A DNA stretch of 63,600 bases from Clostridia bacterium (GCA_017474125.1 JAFVIF010000044.1:1-63600), one strand, 5' to 3'; positions 52,010-61,062 are shown, numbered from the stretch's first letter. Notes: generated by a model from the sequence alone, not told the origin. Program-made: numbers and translations.

Positions 52010-54046
52010 ATGAAACAATTTACTTCAGAGGCCATTAAAAATGTCGTGCTGCTCGGCCACGGCGGTTCAGGAAAAACCACCCTGGCTGACGCTCTGCTTT
52101 ATAACGCAGGTCTTACCGACCGTATAGGCAACCCCGGTGAGGGTTCTACGGTTATGGATTTTGATGCAGAAGAAAAAAAGCGCGGCTCATCGGTTGGTCT
52201 TTCCGTTTATCCCATTATTGCAGGGGACAATAAAATCAACCTTATGGTTGCTCCCGGTCAGTTCGACTTTGTAGCAGGCGCACACGAGGGTCTTTCGGCC
52301 GCCGAAAACGCAGTTATTGTTATTTCGGGTAAATCGGGTCTTACCGCAGGTGCAAAAAAATCCTACGATATGGCTAAGGCTATGGGCAAGGGCATTGCCT
52401 TCTTTATAGGCAAGCTTAATTCCACCCACGCTCACTTCTACCGCGTAATCTCGGCTCTTACCGCAAACTACGGCGCCGCCGTTTGTCCCGTTGTTGCCCC
52501 CCTTGTTGAAAACGATGCGGTTACCGCCTACGTTAACCTTATCACCAATACCGCTTACCGTGCCGACGGCATTAAGCTTACCGAAATCAACTACACCCCC
52601 ACCGACGAGCTTATCAAAATGCGCGACCTTCTTCTTGAAGCCGTTGCAAGCACCGATGAAGCTCTTATGGAAAAATACTTCGAGGGTGAAGCCTTTAGCG
52701 AGGAAGAGGTTTATACCGCCCTTAAGAACGGTATGAAGTCGGGCGAAATCTGTCCCGTTTTTTGCGGCGTACAGGCAAGCGGCGACGCAATAAGCCTTTT
52801 TGCCGATATCCTTTACGCTATTCTTCCCGATGCAGGTATGTCGGCTGTGCTCAGCGCGGACGGAGAGGAAATTAAGGTTGATGCTAACGAAAAAGCCAAG
52901 CTGTTCGTATTCAAAACCGTTGCCGACCCCTTTGTTGGAAGGCTTTCCTACTTTAAGGTTGTTACAGGTAAGGTTGCAAGCGATTCACGGCTCATTTGTG
53001 TTCGTACGGGAAAAGAGGAGCGTATTTCCAAGGTTATGATTCCCAAGGCAGGCAAGCAGGAGGATTCGGGCGAGCTATACGCCGGCGATATAGGCTGTGC
53101 TTCCAAGCTGGGCGACGTTAAAACGGGCGATACCCTTTCCGCCGCAGGCGGCCCTGCAATTAATCCTGCCGACTTCCCCGCTCCCTGCATTTCTTCCGCA
53201 GTTTATCCCAAGAACAAGGGCGAAGAAGAAAAAATCTCATCGGGTATGGCAAGGCTTTGCGAGGAAGACCCCACCATTACCTACGTCTTCGATTCCTCCA
53301 CGGGCGAATACGTGCTTTCAGCTATGGGTGAGGTTCACATCGACGTTATCGCTTCCCGTCTGAAAGCAAAATTCGGCGCCGACGTAATTTTACAAAAGCC
53401 CAAGGTTGCATACCGCGAAACCATTAGAAAATCTGCCAAGGTGCAGGGTAAATACAAGAAGCAATCAGGCGGTCACGGTCAGTTCGGTGACGTTTGGATT
53501 GAGTTTTCTCCCACCGACAGCGAAGAGCTTGTATTCGAAGAATCGGTTGTTGGCGGCGCTGTTCCCAAAAACTTCTTCCCTGCTGTTGAAAAGGGTCTCC
53601 GCGATTCTGTTACCAAGGGCGTACTTGCAGGCTATCCCATGGTAGGCATTAAGGCCAACCTTTACGACGGCTCCTACCACCCCGTCGACTCTTCGGAAAT
53701 GTCCTTCAAAACTGCCGCTTCCCTTGCCTTTAAGGAAGGTATCCCCCAGTGCGCTCCCGTACTTTTGGAGCCCTTCGGCACCCTTAAGGTAATTCTCCCC
53801 GAGGATAATTTGGGTGACGTTATAGGCGATATTAATAAGCGCCGCGGCAGAATTATAGGTATGAATCCGCTGGAAAACAAGCAGCAGGAAATCGTTGGCG
53901 AGGTACCAATTGCCGAAATGAGCGACTTTGCTACCGCAATGCGTTCCATTACGGGCGGTATAGCCACCTTTACCCTTGCCTTTGAGCGTTATGAGGAGGT
54001 TCCTGCTCACATAGCTCAAAAGGTTATTGAAGAAGCAAACAAATAA
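52010..54046 (+). CDS. EF-G-like translational GTPase paralogue with eroded G3 and G4 motifs
   Basis: The 678-residue protein keeps all EF-G domains: a G domain (1-270), domain II, and domains III-V with RGRIIGMNPL and the EF-G C-terminal AEMSDFATAMRSITGG. The P-loop GHGGSGKTT (16-24) is intact. The G3 motif DTPG is VAPG (80-83), so the Mg-water Asp is missing. The G4 motif NKxD is GKLN (134-137), so the guanine-specifying Asn and Asp are both missing. The true fusA should therefore be elsewhere. Nucleotide binding or specificity is probably altered; a ribosome-associated but GTP-independent factor is possible. GGGAG lies before the ATG. Confidence 0.9.
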   Translation: MKQFTSEAIKNVVLLGHGGSGKTTLADALLYNAGLTDRIGNPGEGSTVMDFDAEEKKRGSSVGLSVYPIIAGDNKINLMVAPGQFDFVAGAHEGLSAAENAVIVISGKSGLTAGAKKSYDMAKAMGKGIAFFIGKLNSTHAHFYRVISALTANYGAAVCPVVAPLVENDAVTAYVNLITNTAYRADGIKLTEINYTPTDELIKMRDLLLEAVASTDEALMEKYFEGEAFSEEEVYTALKNGMKSGEICPVFCGVQASGDAISLFADILYAILPDAGMSAVLSADGEEIKVDANEKAKLFVFKTVADPFVGRLSYFKVVTGKVASDSRLICVRTGKEERISKVMIPKAGKQEDSGELYAGDIGCASKLGDVKTGDTLSAAGGPAINPADFPAPCISSAVYPKNKGEEEKISSGMARLCEEDPTITYVFDSSTGEYVLSAMGEVHIDVIASRLKAKFGADVILQKPKVAYRETIRKSAKVQGKYKKQSGGHGQFGDVWIEFSPTDSEELVFEESVVGGAVPKNFFPAVEKGLRDSVTKGVLAGYPMVGIKANLYDGSYHPVDSSEMSFKTAASLAFKEGIPQCAPVLLEPFGTLKVILPEDNLGDVIGDINKRRGRIIGMNPLENKQQEIVGEVPIAEMSDFATAMRSITGGIATFTLAFERYEEVPAHIAQKVIEEANK

Positions 54047-54067
54047 TCACCTTTCCCCATAAAAAAA

Positions 54068-54095
54068 GACGAACGAGCCGACTGACTCGTTCGTC
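54068..54095. terminator. Bidirectional terminator after the EF-G paralogue
   Basis: GACGAACGAG (54068-54077) pairs perfectly with CTCGTTCGTC (54086-54095), flanked by seven As and six Ts. Confidence 0.92.
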
Positions 54096-54122
54096 TTTTT
54101 TACTTTGTTAAAGGCTTTGCCT

Positions 54123-55832
54123 TTAAATATATTTCTTGATTTCGTCGTTAAGCACTTTTCTGAAGTTAATAAGGGTTAAATCGTCCTCGGGACAATAGGT
54201 GAATTTCATTTCTCCGAAGAAATCCTCAATAAGCTTAATGGCGGCTTCTCTGCCTGCAAGCTCGCTAAGCTTCATTAGTGCTTCATAGTCCAGTATGCCT
54301 TCATAAAAGATTTTCATTCTCGTACTGCTCAGAGCGGTGCCGTCGTTATTGGGATAGCACATAAAGGAGGTGCCCGGATAGTTTCCGTAGTTGCAGGGGT
54401 TAACCTTTACGTCACAGAGTCCGTGACTTAATTTATCATAATAATAGTTAAAGCCCCAATGCAAAAAGCCCTTCATATCAAAGTAGAACATCTGCACGCC
54501 CACAACTCTGCAACGGGGAGCCGTGGTGGTAATAAGACGGTTGGTAAAGCCCTCCACAAGGCTTTCACCCGTATAGTAAAGCCAACGGTTAGGTGCGTTT
54601 TCAATAAATTTCGGCATATCCCCGCTGTTTACCGAAATAATCGGGGAATGAATTTTTGCCTCTTTATAAACGTCGTAATGAGAAATGGCATCGCCGTTAA
54701 TATAACCCTCTATTTCGGGAAGCACCGTTTCAAGGCATCTCTTGTAATTTTCAAGGTGCTTATCGCTTGGCTCGTCGGAAATATGGAATAGTATATTCTT
54801 GTTTACACCTGTTTTTTGGAGCACAGGCTTTAAGGCTCTTAGGTAGCTCTTAATAAACAAGGCGTATTCCTCGCTGCTTGAATCGGTATCCCAACCGAAA
54901 AGCTGCTTGTATTCGCCATTTTCATAGCCCATAATTTTAGGTGCGGCCTTTGCACCCCACTGAGAATATAAATGGCTGTGCTCAAAGTGGGTTTGACCTG
55001 CGCGCTGACAAACCTTTATAAATCGCTCCAAAAGGGTGAAGTCAAATTCATAGCCGCTATGGGTTTTGGTCACCTTAACAAGCTGTGCGGTTTTTCTTTC
55101 ACAGCCAACCGAGGTATCAAGGGGAGGTGTAAAGGCGGGCAGTAAAATCATATTCATACCCGTGTCGGCCGCCGCCTTAGCAAAAGATTCAATAATTTCA
55201 AAATGCTTATCGGAAAACATTTCAACGTTATAGGTATCGGCAAGGCAGTCACAATGGAACCAGTTGGTATATAAAAGCCGTTGCTCGCCAAGGGTAGCGT
55301 TAATAACCTCTAACTTAAAGGTTTTCTCAACCATCAGATTATCGCTTGTTGCGCTGTAAAGCCTTATGGTAAAGCTATGTTCACCTGCAGGCAAGGGGTT
55401 TTTCTTGCCGCCAAGGGTAAACCACAATGACTGCCATGAGTTAGCGGCGTTAATAAGGTGTTTTTCGCCCTTTTCAAAGTTTATTTTCTGCCATTGGAAG
55501 CCTTCGTCGGCAACAGGGCTGTTATTGTTTCTTTTATAAAGAATATCGGGGAAAAGGCCGGGCTCTCCTCTGTCAAAATATTTATCGGGATTAACGGGAA
55601 GGGCATTAATAACGGGTACGTAGGCAACCTTGTATTCCTCCCACTCCTTAATATCGCTTTCAATGCGCGCATACATAAGCAATGAAGGCCTTTTAACGTC
55701 CTCAATTCTGTACGCAAGCTGAAAGGAAGCAGGCTCGTCGGCAAAAACCGATAGACTTTCGATTTCGCTTCCCTGCACCTTATCGGGAAAAACCTTACCT
55801 AAGGATGATACAATTTTAGCTTCAATATTCAT
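54123..55832 (-). CDS. GH123-like (DUF4091) glycoside hydrolase
   Basis: The 569-residue protein resembles the DUF4091/GH123 catalytic family of N-acetyl-beta-galactosaminidases. An N-terminal beta-sandwich (about 1-190, with FTIRLYSATSDN) precedes a TIM-barrel catalytic domain with NWFHCDCLADTYNV, MNMILLPAFTPPLDT and FHISDEPSDKHLENY, whose Asp-Glu pair fits the substrate-assisted mechanism of the family. There is no signal peptide, so it should act inside the cell. GGAGGTG lies six bases before the ATG at 55832; the longer frame start at 55853 is not needed. Substrate is not proven. Confidence 0.82.
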   Translation of the reverse strand: MNIEAKIVSSLGKVFPDKVQGSEIESLSVFADEPASFQLAYRIEDVKRPSLLMYARIESDIKEWEEYKVAYVPVINALPVNPDKYFDRGEPGLFPDILYKRNNNSPVADEGFQWQKINFEKGEKHLINAANSWQSLWFTLGGKKNPLPAGEHSFTIRLYSATSDNLMVEKTFKLEVINATLGEQRLLYTNWFHCDCLADTYNVEMFSDKHFEIIESFAKAAADTGMNMILLPAFTPPLDTSVGCERKTAQLVKVTKTHSGYEFDFTLLERFIKVCQRAGQTHFEHSHLYSQWGAKAAPKIMGYENGEYKQLFGWDTDSSSEEYALFIKSYLRALKPVLQKTGVNKNILFHISDEPSDKHLENYKRCLETVLPEIEGYINGDAISHYDVYKEAKIHSPIISVNSGDMPKFIENAPNRWLYYTGESLVEGFTNRLITTTAPRCRVVGVQMFYFDMKGFLHWGFNYYYDKLSHGLCDVKVNPCNYGNYPGTSFMCYPNNDGTALSSTRMKIFYEGILDYEALMKLSELAGREAAIKLIEDFFGEMKFTYCPEDDLTLINFRKVLNDEIKKYI

Positions 55833-55855
55833 AATAAGCACCTCCATATACACCT

Positions 55856-55884
55856 ATATTAACATATAAAAAAATGACTTTCAA
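55856..55884 (-). promoter_or_regulatory. Sigma-A promoter of the GH123-like gene
   Basis: On the minus strand TTGAAA (55879-55884), 17 bases, TAATAT (55856-55861). Confidence 0.55.
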
Positions 55885-55891
55885 TAGCTAA

Positions 55892-55920
55892 TTGCAAAAT
55901 CACCCCTTTTGTGATAAAAT
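55892..55920 (+). promoter_or_regulatory. Sigma-A promoter of the small gene at 55937
   Basis: TTGCAA (55892-55897), 17 bases, TAAAAT (55915-55920), close ahead of AAGGTG and the ATG. Confidence 0.65.
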
Positions 55921-55936
55921 CAAAAAGGTGATAATA

Positions 55937-56254
55937 ATGTTCGGATTTTTTAAGAGAAAAAAGAAAAATCCCGTACTCCTTGAAATGGACGGACGGGAAA
56001 TGAAATACGTTACCCGCCGCTTCTATAACGATAATGGCTCTCCCGAGGAGGAAATTGTCGGGCAAACGGGCAGAATAGTTTGTATCGACGGCGAAATCCG
56101 CATTTTATGCGGTGAAACCGACGTTTTTAAGGGCAGAGAGGAAGAGTGTGAATACTTCCGACTGCTTTCGGGCAACGGTATCACCGTTTCAGGCTTTAAT
56201 TCGGTTATAGGAAAGCAGGATAATATTACGGTTTATTACAAATACCATAGATAA
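55937..56254 (+). CDS. Small hypothetical protein
   Basis: The 105-residue protein begins with a basic patch (MFGFFKRKKKNP) and continues as a compact beta-rich domain (EMKYVTRRFY, GRIVCIDGEIRILCGE, ECEYFRLLSGNGITVSGF). AAGGTG precedes the ATG at 55937; the open frame extends upstream through the promoter but cannot be translated from there. It has its own promoter and terminator. The basic N-terminus might contact membrane lipid heads or RNA. No family recognised. Confidence 0.7.
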   Translation: MFGFFKRKKKNPVLLEMDGREMKYVTRRFYNDNGSPEEEIVGQTGRIVCIDGEIRILCGETDVFKGREEECEYFRLLSGNGITVSGFNSVIGKQDNITVYYKYHR

Positions 56255-56277
56255 AAGCGGAGCTATGCTCCGCTTTT
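56253..56277. terminator. Bidirectional terminator
   Basis: AAAAGCGGAGC (56253-56263) pairs with GCTCCGCTTTT (56267-56277), three-base loop. It overlaps the ends of both convergent genes. Confidence 0.88.
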
Positions 56278-56809
56278 ATTTTTCTAAAAAATCCAACAAT
56301 TCTTCAGGGGAGGCGGTAAATTTCAAGCCGTCCACCACGCTCTTTTCCATAAAGCCTTCCTTTGCAGTATGGGATAGCATACTAAACAAATGGTCGTAAT
56401 AGCCGCGCAGATTAAATATTGCAATCCTCTTATTTATTCTGCCAAGGGTATTAAGGGTAAGCACCTCGAAAAATTCGTCATAGGTGCCAATACCGCCGGG
56501 AAGCACGATAATTGCGTCACCCTTTTGCTCCAAAAGCGCCTTTCGGCTTCGCATATCCTCGGTATAAATAAACTCGGTACACTGCTCATACAAAACGCCG
56601 TCGGGCTTAAAAAATTTTGGAGCAATGCCTATTATTCGACCCTTTTCCTTACTCATTCCCCGAGCAACGGCACCCATAAGTCCGTTTTTACCTCCGCCGA
56701 AAATGAGGGTGTGTCCCCTTTGCGCCATTATGCGGCCCAATTCCTCGGTTTTAATTTTAAATTCCTCGTGTATGTTTTCCTTGGCCGCGCCGTATACAGT
56801 TATATTCAT
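56276..56809 (-). CDS. LOG-family nucleoside-5'-monophosphate phosphoribohydrolase
   Basis: The 177-residue Rossmann-fold protein belongs to the LOG (lysine-decarboxylase-like, TIGR00730) family, which cleaves the base from nucleoside or cytokinin 5'-monophosphates. Family motifs are FGGGKNGLMGAVARG (about 37-51), and PGGIGTYDEFFE (about 104-115) with the catalytic Glu. Length is standard for the bacterial type. Its start overlaps the SGNH hydrolase stop by four bases, and the SGNH gene overlaps dut by one base, forming a tight three-gene unit with two nucleotide-related enzymes. Confidence 0.92.
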   Translation of the reverse strand: MNITVYGAAKENIHEEFKIKTEELGRIMAQRGHTLIFGGGKNGLMGAVARGMSKEKGRIIGIAPKFFKPDGVLYEQCTEFIYTEDMRSRKALLEQKGDAIIVLPGGIGTYDEFFEVLTLNTLGRINKRIAIFNLRGYYDHLFSMLSHTAKEGFMEKSVVDGLKFTASPEELLDFLEK

Positions 56810-57852
56810 AGCTTAAATCCATTCTCCAATGCTGACGTAAGTGTTCTGCCTATTACCTTTGCCATTCTCATAAATCCCAAATCGTTGGGATGTGTGCCAT
56901 CCACGGTACAGCTTTCTTTCCATTCGCCGTCAAAAAGGTGACAGCCGTCTACAAAATAGACGTATTTGTCCCCTTCCTCCTTTGCTCGCCTATAGGTTTC
57001 CTGAATTATTTTTACGCCGCCCGAAACCCACGTGTCGTCGGGGTTTACAGAGGGCGCGGTAACTATAACTATGGGAATAAAAGGATTTTTAAGCCTTACG
57101 GTTTTATAAAAATTATAATGTGTATCGTGAAGGTGCTTTAAATCATATGCGTTATGGTGATAATCAAGAACAAAAGCGCTCATTTTAAGCTGTGAAATAT
57201 ACCGAGCTATTTCCTTTTCGCCCTTGGCATTACCCGAAAACCCTAAATTTATATGATCTACGCCTAATTTTTGGGCTATCATAGCGCAGTATGTGTTGCC
57301 GGGACGGCTTGCGGCCGCGCCGTGAGTAATTGACGAGCCGTAAAACACAATGGGATTACCCAAATAATTATAAACCGGCGGCTCCTTTATACTGCTTCCC
57401 TCTTTAACACCGACGTAAAGCTCGGTAACACCTTTAAGTAGCGGGAAGTTTATGGTATAACAGTTTTCACCCGACGTATAAAGCAAACTCTCGTACCCGT
57501 CTAAAGCGTTAGCGGGAGGACGGAAACCACCCACAAAAACCTCGCTTCCGTCATCTCGTCTTTTATAAAGGTCAAATCCCCAAACACTTGAAGGGGGCAT
57601 AATCGTAGGAGTAAAGTCTCCCTCGTAAAAAGCTCTTATGGCAACAAAGGGAGAATTTGTAACAAATCTTACTCTTACTCCCGTTGATTGCCGTTTAAAA
57701 CCGTCAAGTATGGGAAAATCACTCGGCAATCGGAAAAAGCCCTCTGCCGCGCCGTGTATGGTTACGGGCGCTTTGGAAGCATCGTACCAGACAATATCGT
57801 CTCTCTCGATTTTGCCCGGCACCTCCATATTTTTATCCACAAAGGTTTCCAT
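56806..57852 (-). CDS. SGNH/GDSL hydrolase with N-terminal beta-sandwich
   Basis: The 348-residue protein has an N-terminal beta domain (about 1-165, SsfX3-like) and a C-terminal SGNH esterase domain. Block I is YGSSITHG, with the nucleophile Ser. LGFSGNAKGE gives the oxyanion Gly and Asn region. DGTHPNDLG near the end gives the catalytic Asp-His pair. Such enzymes remove acetyl or acyl groups from carbohydrates or lipids. There is no signal peptide. It is placed between dut and the LOG gene with overlaps of one and four bases, a pairing that does not explain its substrate. Confidence 0.88.
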   Translation of the reverse strand: METFVDKNMEVPGKIERDDIVWYDASKAPVTIHGAAEGFFRLPSDFPILDGFKRQSTGVRVRFVTNSPFVAIRAFYEGDFTPTIMPPSSVWGFDLYKRRDDGSEVFVGGFRPPANALDGYESLLYTSGENCYTINFPLLKGVTELYVGVKEGSSIKEPPVYNYLGNPIVFYGSSITHGAAASRPGNTYCAMIAQKLGVDHINLGFSGNAKGEKEIARYISQLKMSAFVLDYHHNAYDLKHLHDTHYNFYKTVRLKNPFIPIVIVTAPSVNPDDTWVSGGVKIIQETYRRAKEEGDKYVYFVDGCHLFDGEWKESCTVDGTHPNDLGFMRMAKVIGRTLTSALENGFKL

Positions 57853-58292
57853 TACTGCTTACCCGTTGAACCGAAGCCGCCTGCTCCGCGCTGTGTTTCG
57901 TCAAGCTCATTTACTTCGTTAAATTCAACCGATAAAAAGGGCATTATTACAAGCTGAGCAATTCTGTCGCCGTTTTTAACGGTACGAACAGCTTCACCGT
58001 CGTTATGAAGCGCAACAATATATTCGCCTCTGTAATCAGAATCGGCAACGCCTACACAGTTAGCGGGGCGCAAATTTTCCTTTGCCGCAAGGCCGCTTCT
58101 TGCAAAAATGGCACCGAAGTAGCCGTCGGGCACGGCAATGCTGAGCCCCGTTCCTATTTTAACGGTGGTATGGGGAGCAATTTCCACGCTGTCGGTATCC
58201 AAACATGCATAAAGGTCGTAGCCTGCGGCGGCGGCACTTCCGCGACTGGGCAAAACAGCGTTTTCCTTTAGTCTTTTAATCTTTATTTCCAT
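57852..58292 (-). CDS. dut: Deoxyuridine 5'-triphosphate nucleotidohydrolase
   Basis: Dut splits dUTP to dUMP and pyrophosphate, keeping uracil out of DNA and feeding dTMP synthesis. The 146-residue trimeric enzyme has all five family motifs: GSAAAAGYDLYA (motif I, 18-29), ARSGLAAKE (motif II), GVADSDYRGEY (motif III, with catalytic Asp), GDRIAQLVI (motif IV) and RGAGGFGSTGK (motif V, near the C-terminus). GGAGG in the T-rich end of the nrdG terminator is its ribosome site. It lies next to the anaerobic ribonucleotide reductase genes, a sensible link in dNTP supply, though a terminator lies between. Confidence 0.97.
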   Translation of the reverse strand: MEIKIKRLKENAVLPSRGSAAAAGYDLYACLDTDSVEIAPHTTVKIGTGLSIAVPDGYFGAIFARSGLAAKENLRPANCVGVADSDYRGEYIVALHNDGEAVRTVKNGDRIAQLVIMPFLSVEFNEVNELDETQRGAGGFGSTGKQ

Positions 58293-58312
58293 AACTTTTC
58301 CTCCAAAAAAAG

Positions 58313-58334
58313 AGGGCGTGATTGTTCACGCCCT
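58313..58334 (-). terminator. Terminator of nrdD-nrdG
   Basis: CACGCCCT (58327-58334) pairs with AGGGCGTG (58313-58320) and Ts follow in the minus direction. It begins at the nrdG stop, and dut starts just beyond, so some read-through is possible. Confidence 0.82.
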
Positions 58335-58856
58335 TTAAATATCCAAAAGAACAACTTCGCCCTTTTCTCTTGTGGCGTTCATATCAATAAGCCTTTGGTT
58401 CTCGCTTCCGCGGAATTTGAGCATAAGGTTGCGTTTGTCCTTTTCAAACCGTCCGTCTATCAGCACGTCAATAAGAGACAAAATTTCCTCTATATTTTCG
58501 CTGTTTGGATAGCTGCCCTTTGTCAGCAGCTCTTCATAGGTAAAGCCCGTATAGCACCATACGTCCTTTTGGGGCAATTCCCTTTTAATACGGCGCAAAA
58601 GGTTTAAAACCTGAGGCTGATTCTTCGGCTCCATAGGCTCGCCGCCAAGAAGGGAAAAGCCCCGGATATATCCGGGGCGCAATGCCTCGATGATTTCATT
58701 CTCAACGCTTTCGGTATAAAGCTTGCCGTAATTAAAATCCCAGGTTGCACGGTTGAAGCATTCTTCACAGTGATTGGTACAGCCCGATACGAAAAAGGCC
58801 ACCCTTACGCCAAGTCCGTTGGCGATATCACGTTTTTTAAGTTCTCCGTAGTACAT
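58335..58856 (-). CDS. nrdG: Anaerobic ribonucleotide reductase activating protein
   Basis: NrdG is a radical SAM enzyme that forms the glycyl radical on NrdD. The 173-residue protein has the 4Fe-4S motif Cys26-x3-Cys30-x2-Cys33 (GCTNHCEEC), the GGEPME motif and a short barrel, all standard. The ATG lies two bases after the nrdD stop, giving a fixed co-expression. The enzyme is destroyed by oxygen, so the operon points to anaerobic growth. Confidence 0.97.
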   Translation of the reverse strand: MYYGELKKRDIANGLGVRVAFFVSGCTNHCEECFNRATWDFNYGKLYTESVENEIIEALRPGYIRGFSLLGGEPMEPKNQPQVLNLLRRIKRELPQKDVWCYTGFTYEELLTKGSYPNSENIEEILSLIDVLIDGRFEKDKRNLMLKFRGSENQRLIDMNATREKGEVVLLDI

Positions 58857-58857
58857 A

Positions 58858-61035
58858 TTATAAATGAAGCACTCTTTCCTTTATTTCCTGAGTACGTCCC
58901 TGATTCCAATACTGGGTGCCAATGTAACCGCAGGTACGTCTTGCAACGTTCATCTTGGTTTGGTCAAGGTTACCGCAGTTGGGACATCTCCAAACAAGCT
59001 TGCCGTCCTCGTTTTCGGTAATTTCAATTTCACCGTCAAAGCCGCAAAGCTGACAGAAGTCACTCTTGGTATTAAGCTCGGCATACATAATGTTGTCGTA
59101 AATGAACTTCATAACCTCAAGTACAGCCTCAATGTTGTTCTGCATATTGGGAACCTCTACGTAGGAGATAGCTCCGCCGGGAGAAAGTGCCTGGAACTTA
59201 GCTTCAAGCTCAAGCTTCTCAAACGCATCAATGGGCTCGGTAACGTGAACGTGGTAGGAGTTGGTGATATAGCTCTTGTCGGTAACGTCCTTAACTATAC
59301 CAAAGCGCTTCTGCAAGCACTTGGCAAACTTGTAGGTGGTACTCTCAAGAGGAGTTCCGTAAAGGCTGTAGTCAATGTTCTCGGCAGCCTTCCACTTAGC
59401 GGTGTACTCGTTAAGCTTTTTCATAACTGCAAGACCAAAGGCTTCGCCCTCGGGCTCGGTAAGCTTTTTGCCGGTCATGGCGTATACGCATTCCCAAAGG
59501 CCTGCATAGCCGAGAGAAAGGGTGGAATAACCGCCGTGGAGGTACTTGTCAATGGTTTCGCCTGATTTAAGACGAAGCAATGCACCGTGCTGCCAAAGAA
59601 TGGGAGCGGCATCGGAAAGGGTACCCGTAAGGCGCTCGTGACGGCACTGAAGCGCTCTGTGGCAAAGCTCCATACGCTTGTCGAATATTTTCCAGAATTC
59701 GTTTAAATCCTTCTGTGCGGAAAGACCGATATCTACAAGGTTTACGGTTACAACGCCCTGATTGAAACGACCGTAGTACTTCGGCTTGCCCTCCTCGTCA
59801 ACAAAGGGAGTAAGGAAGCTGCGGCAGCCCATACAGGTATAGCAGTTACCGTTGCCATTCTTGTCAATTTTGTTCTGAAGCATAATCTTTTCCGAAATAT
59901 AATCGGGAACCATACGCTTTGCAGTACACTTAGCGGCAAGCTCGGTAAGATACCAGAAACGGCTGTCCTCGGTAATATTATCCTCCTCAAGCACGTAAAT
60001 AAGCTTGGGGAAGGCAGGGGTAATCCATACACCCTTTTCGTTCTTAACGCCCTGTACTCTCTGCTGAAGAACCTCTTCAATAATAAGAGCAAGGTCGGCC
60101 TTGGTACGCTCGTCCTTAGCCTCACCCAAATACATAAATACGGTAACGAAGGGAGCCTGACCGTTGGTGGTCATAAGTGTAACAACCTGATACTGAATCA
60201 TTTGTACACCCTTGCGAATTTCTTCAAGCAAGCGCTTTTCGGCAATAGCATCAATTTGGTTTCCGTCAAGGGTAACGCCTGCCTCGGCATACTCCTCCTT
60301 AACCTGACTTCTAATCTTCTGACGGCTGATTTCTACAAAAGGAGCAAGGTGTGTAAGCGAAATACTCTGTCCGCCGTACTGACAAGAAGCAACCTGCGCA
60401 ATAATCTGCGTAGCAATATTACAAGCGGTGGAAAAGCTGTGTGGCTTTTCAATAAGAGTACCGCTTATAACCGTTCCGTTCTGAAGCATATCCTCAAGGT
60501 TAACAAGGTCACAGTTGTGCATATGCTGTGCAAAATAGTCGGCATCGTGGAAATGAATAATACCCTGCTCGTGAGCCTCTACAATATCCTTGGGCAAAAG
60601 AATACGCTTGGTAATATCCTTACTAACCTCGCCTGCCATATAGTCACGCTGTACCGAGTTAACGGTAGGATTCTTATTACTGTTTTCCTGCTTAACCTCT
60701 TCATTGTTACATTCAATAAGGCTTAAAATCTGCTCATCGGTAGTATTGGACTTACGAATAAGCGCACGGGTGTAACGGTAGGTAATATAGCTTCTTGCAA
60801 CACTGAATGCGCGCTGATTCATAATCTGGTCCTCGACCATATCCTGAATTTCTTCCACGCTTAATGCACGGTTAACGTTCATACAAGCCATTTCTACGTC
60901 TTCGGCAATACGCTTAATTTGAATAGGAGTCATTCGTTCACTACTAACAACGCTTTCGTTGGCTTTGGTAATAGCCGTAATGATTTTTGCTGCGTCAAAA
61001 TCTACTTCTCTACCGCTTCTTTTAATAATTTTCAT
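58858..61035 (-). CDS. nrdD: Anaerobic (class III) ribonucleoside-triphosphate reductase
   Basis: NrdD reduces ribonucleoside triphosphates to deoxy forms using a glycyl radical and formate or thioredoxin. The 725-residue protein has an N-terminal ATP-cone (KRSGREVDFDAAKIITAI, about 5-22), the ten-stranded barrel, a C-terminal zinc site (CQLCG and CPNCG pairs), and the glycyl radical motif RTCGYIG with Gly703. The ATG at 61035 has GGAGG seven bases upstream; the frame is open to 61092 but lacks a site there. Its long leader (about 280 bases) has many hairpins, and its promoter carries NrdR boxes. Confidence 0.97.
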   Translation of the reverse strand: MKIIKRSGREVDFDAAKIITAITKANESVVSSERMTPIQIKRIAEDVEMACMNVNRALSVEEIQDMVEDQIMNQRAFSVARSYITYRYTRALIRKSNTTDEQILSLIECNNEEVKQENSNKNPTVNSVQRDYMAGEVSKDITKRILLPKDIVEAHEQGIIHFHDADYFAQHMHNCDLVNLEDMLQNGTVISGTLIEKPHSFSTACNIATQIIAQVASCQYGGQSISLTHLAPFVEISRQKIRSQVKEEYAEAGVTLDGNQIDAIAEKRLLEEIRKGVQMIQYQVVTLMTTNGQAPFVTVFMYLGEAKDERTKADLALIIEEVLQQRVQGVKNEKGVWITPAFPKLIYVLEEDNITEDSRFWYLTELAAKCTAKRMVPDYISEKIMLQNKIDKNGNGNCYTCMGCRSFLTPFVDEEGKPKYYGRFNQGVVTVNLVDIGLSAQKDLNEFWKIFDKRMELCHRALQCRHERLTGTLSDAAPILWQHGALLRLKSGETIDKYLHGGYSTLSLGYAGLWECVYAMTGKKLTEPEGEAFGLAVMKKLNEYTAKWKAAENIDYSLYGTPLESTTYKFAKCLQKRFGIVKDVTDKSYITNSYHVHVTEPIDAFEKLELEAKFQALSPGGAISYVEVPNMQNNIEAVLEVMKFIYDNIMYAELNTKSDFCQLCGFDGEIEITENEDGKLVWRCPNCGNLDQTKMNVARRTCGYIGTQYWNQGRTQEIKERVLHL

Positions 61036-61062
61036 TGCGTTTTCCTCCATAATGATTGTAGT

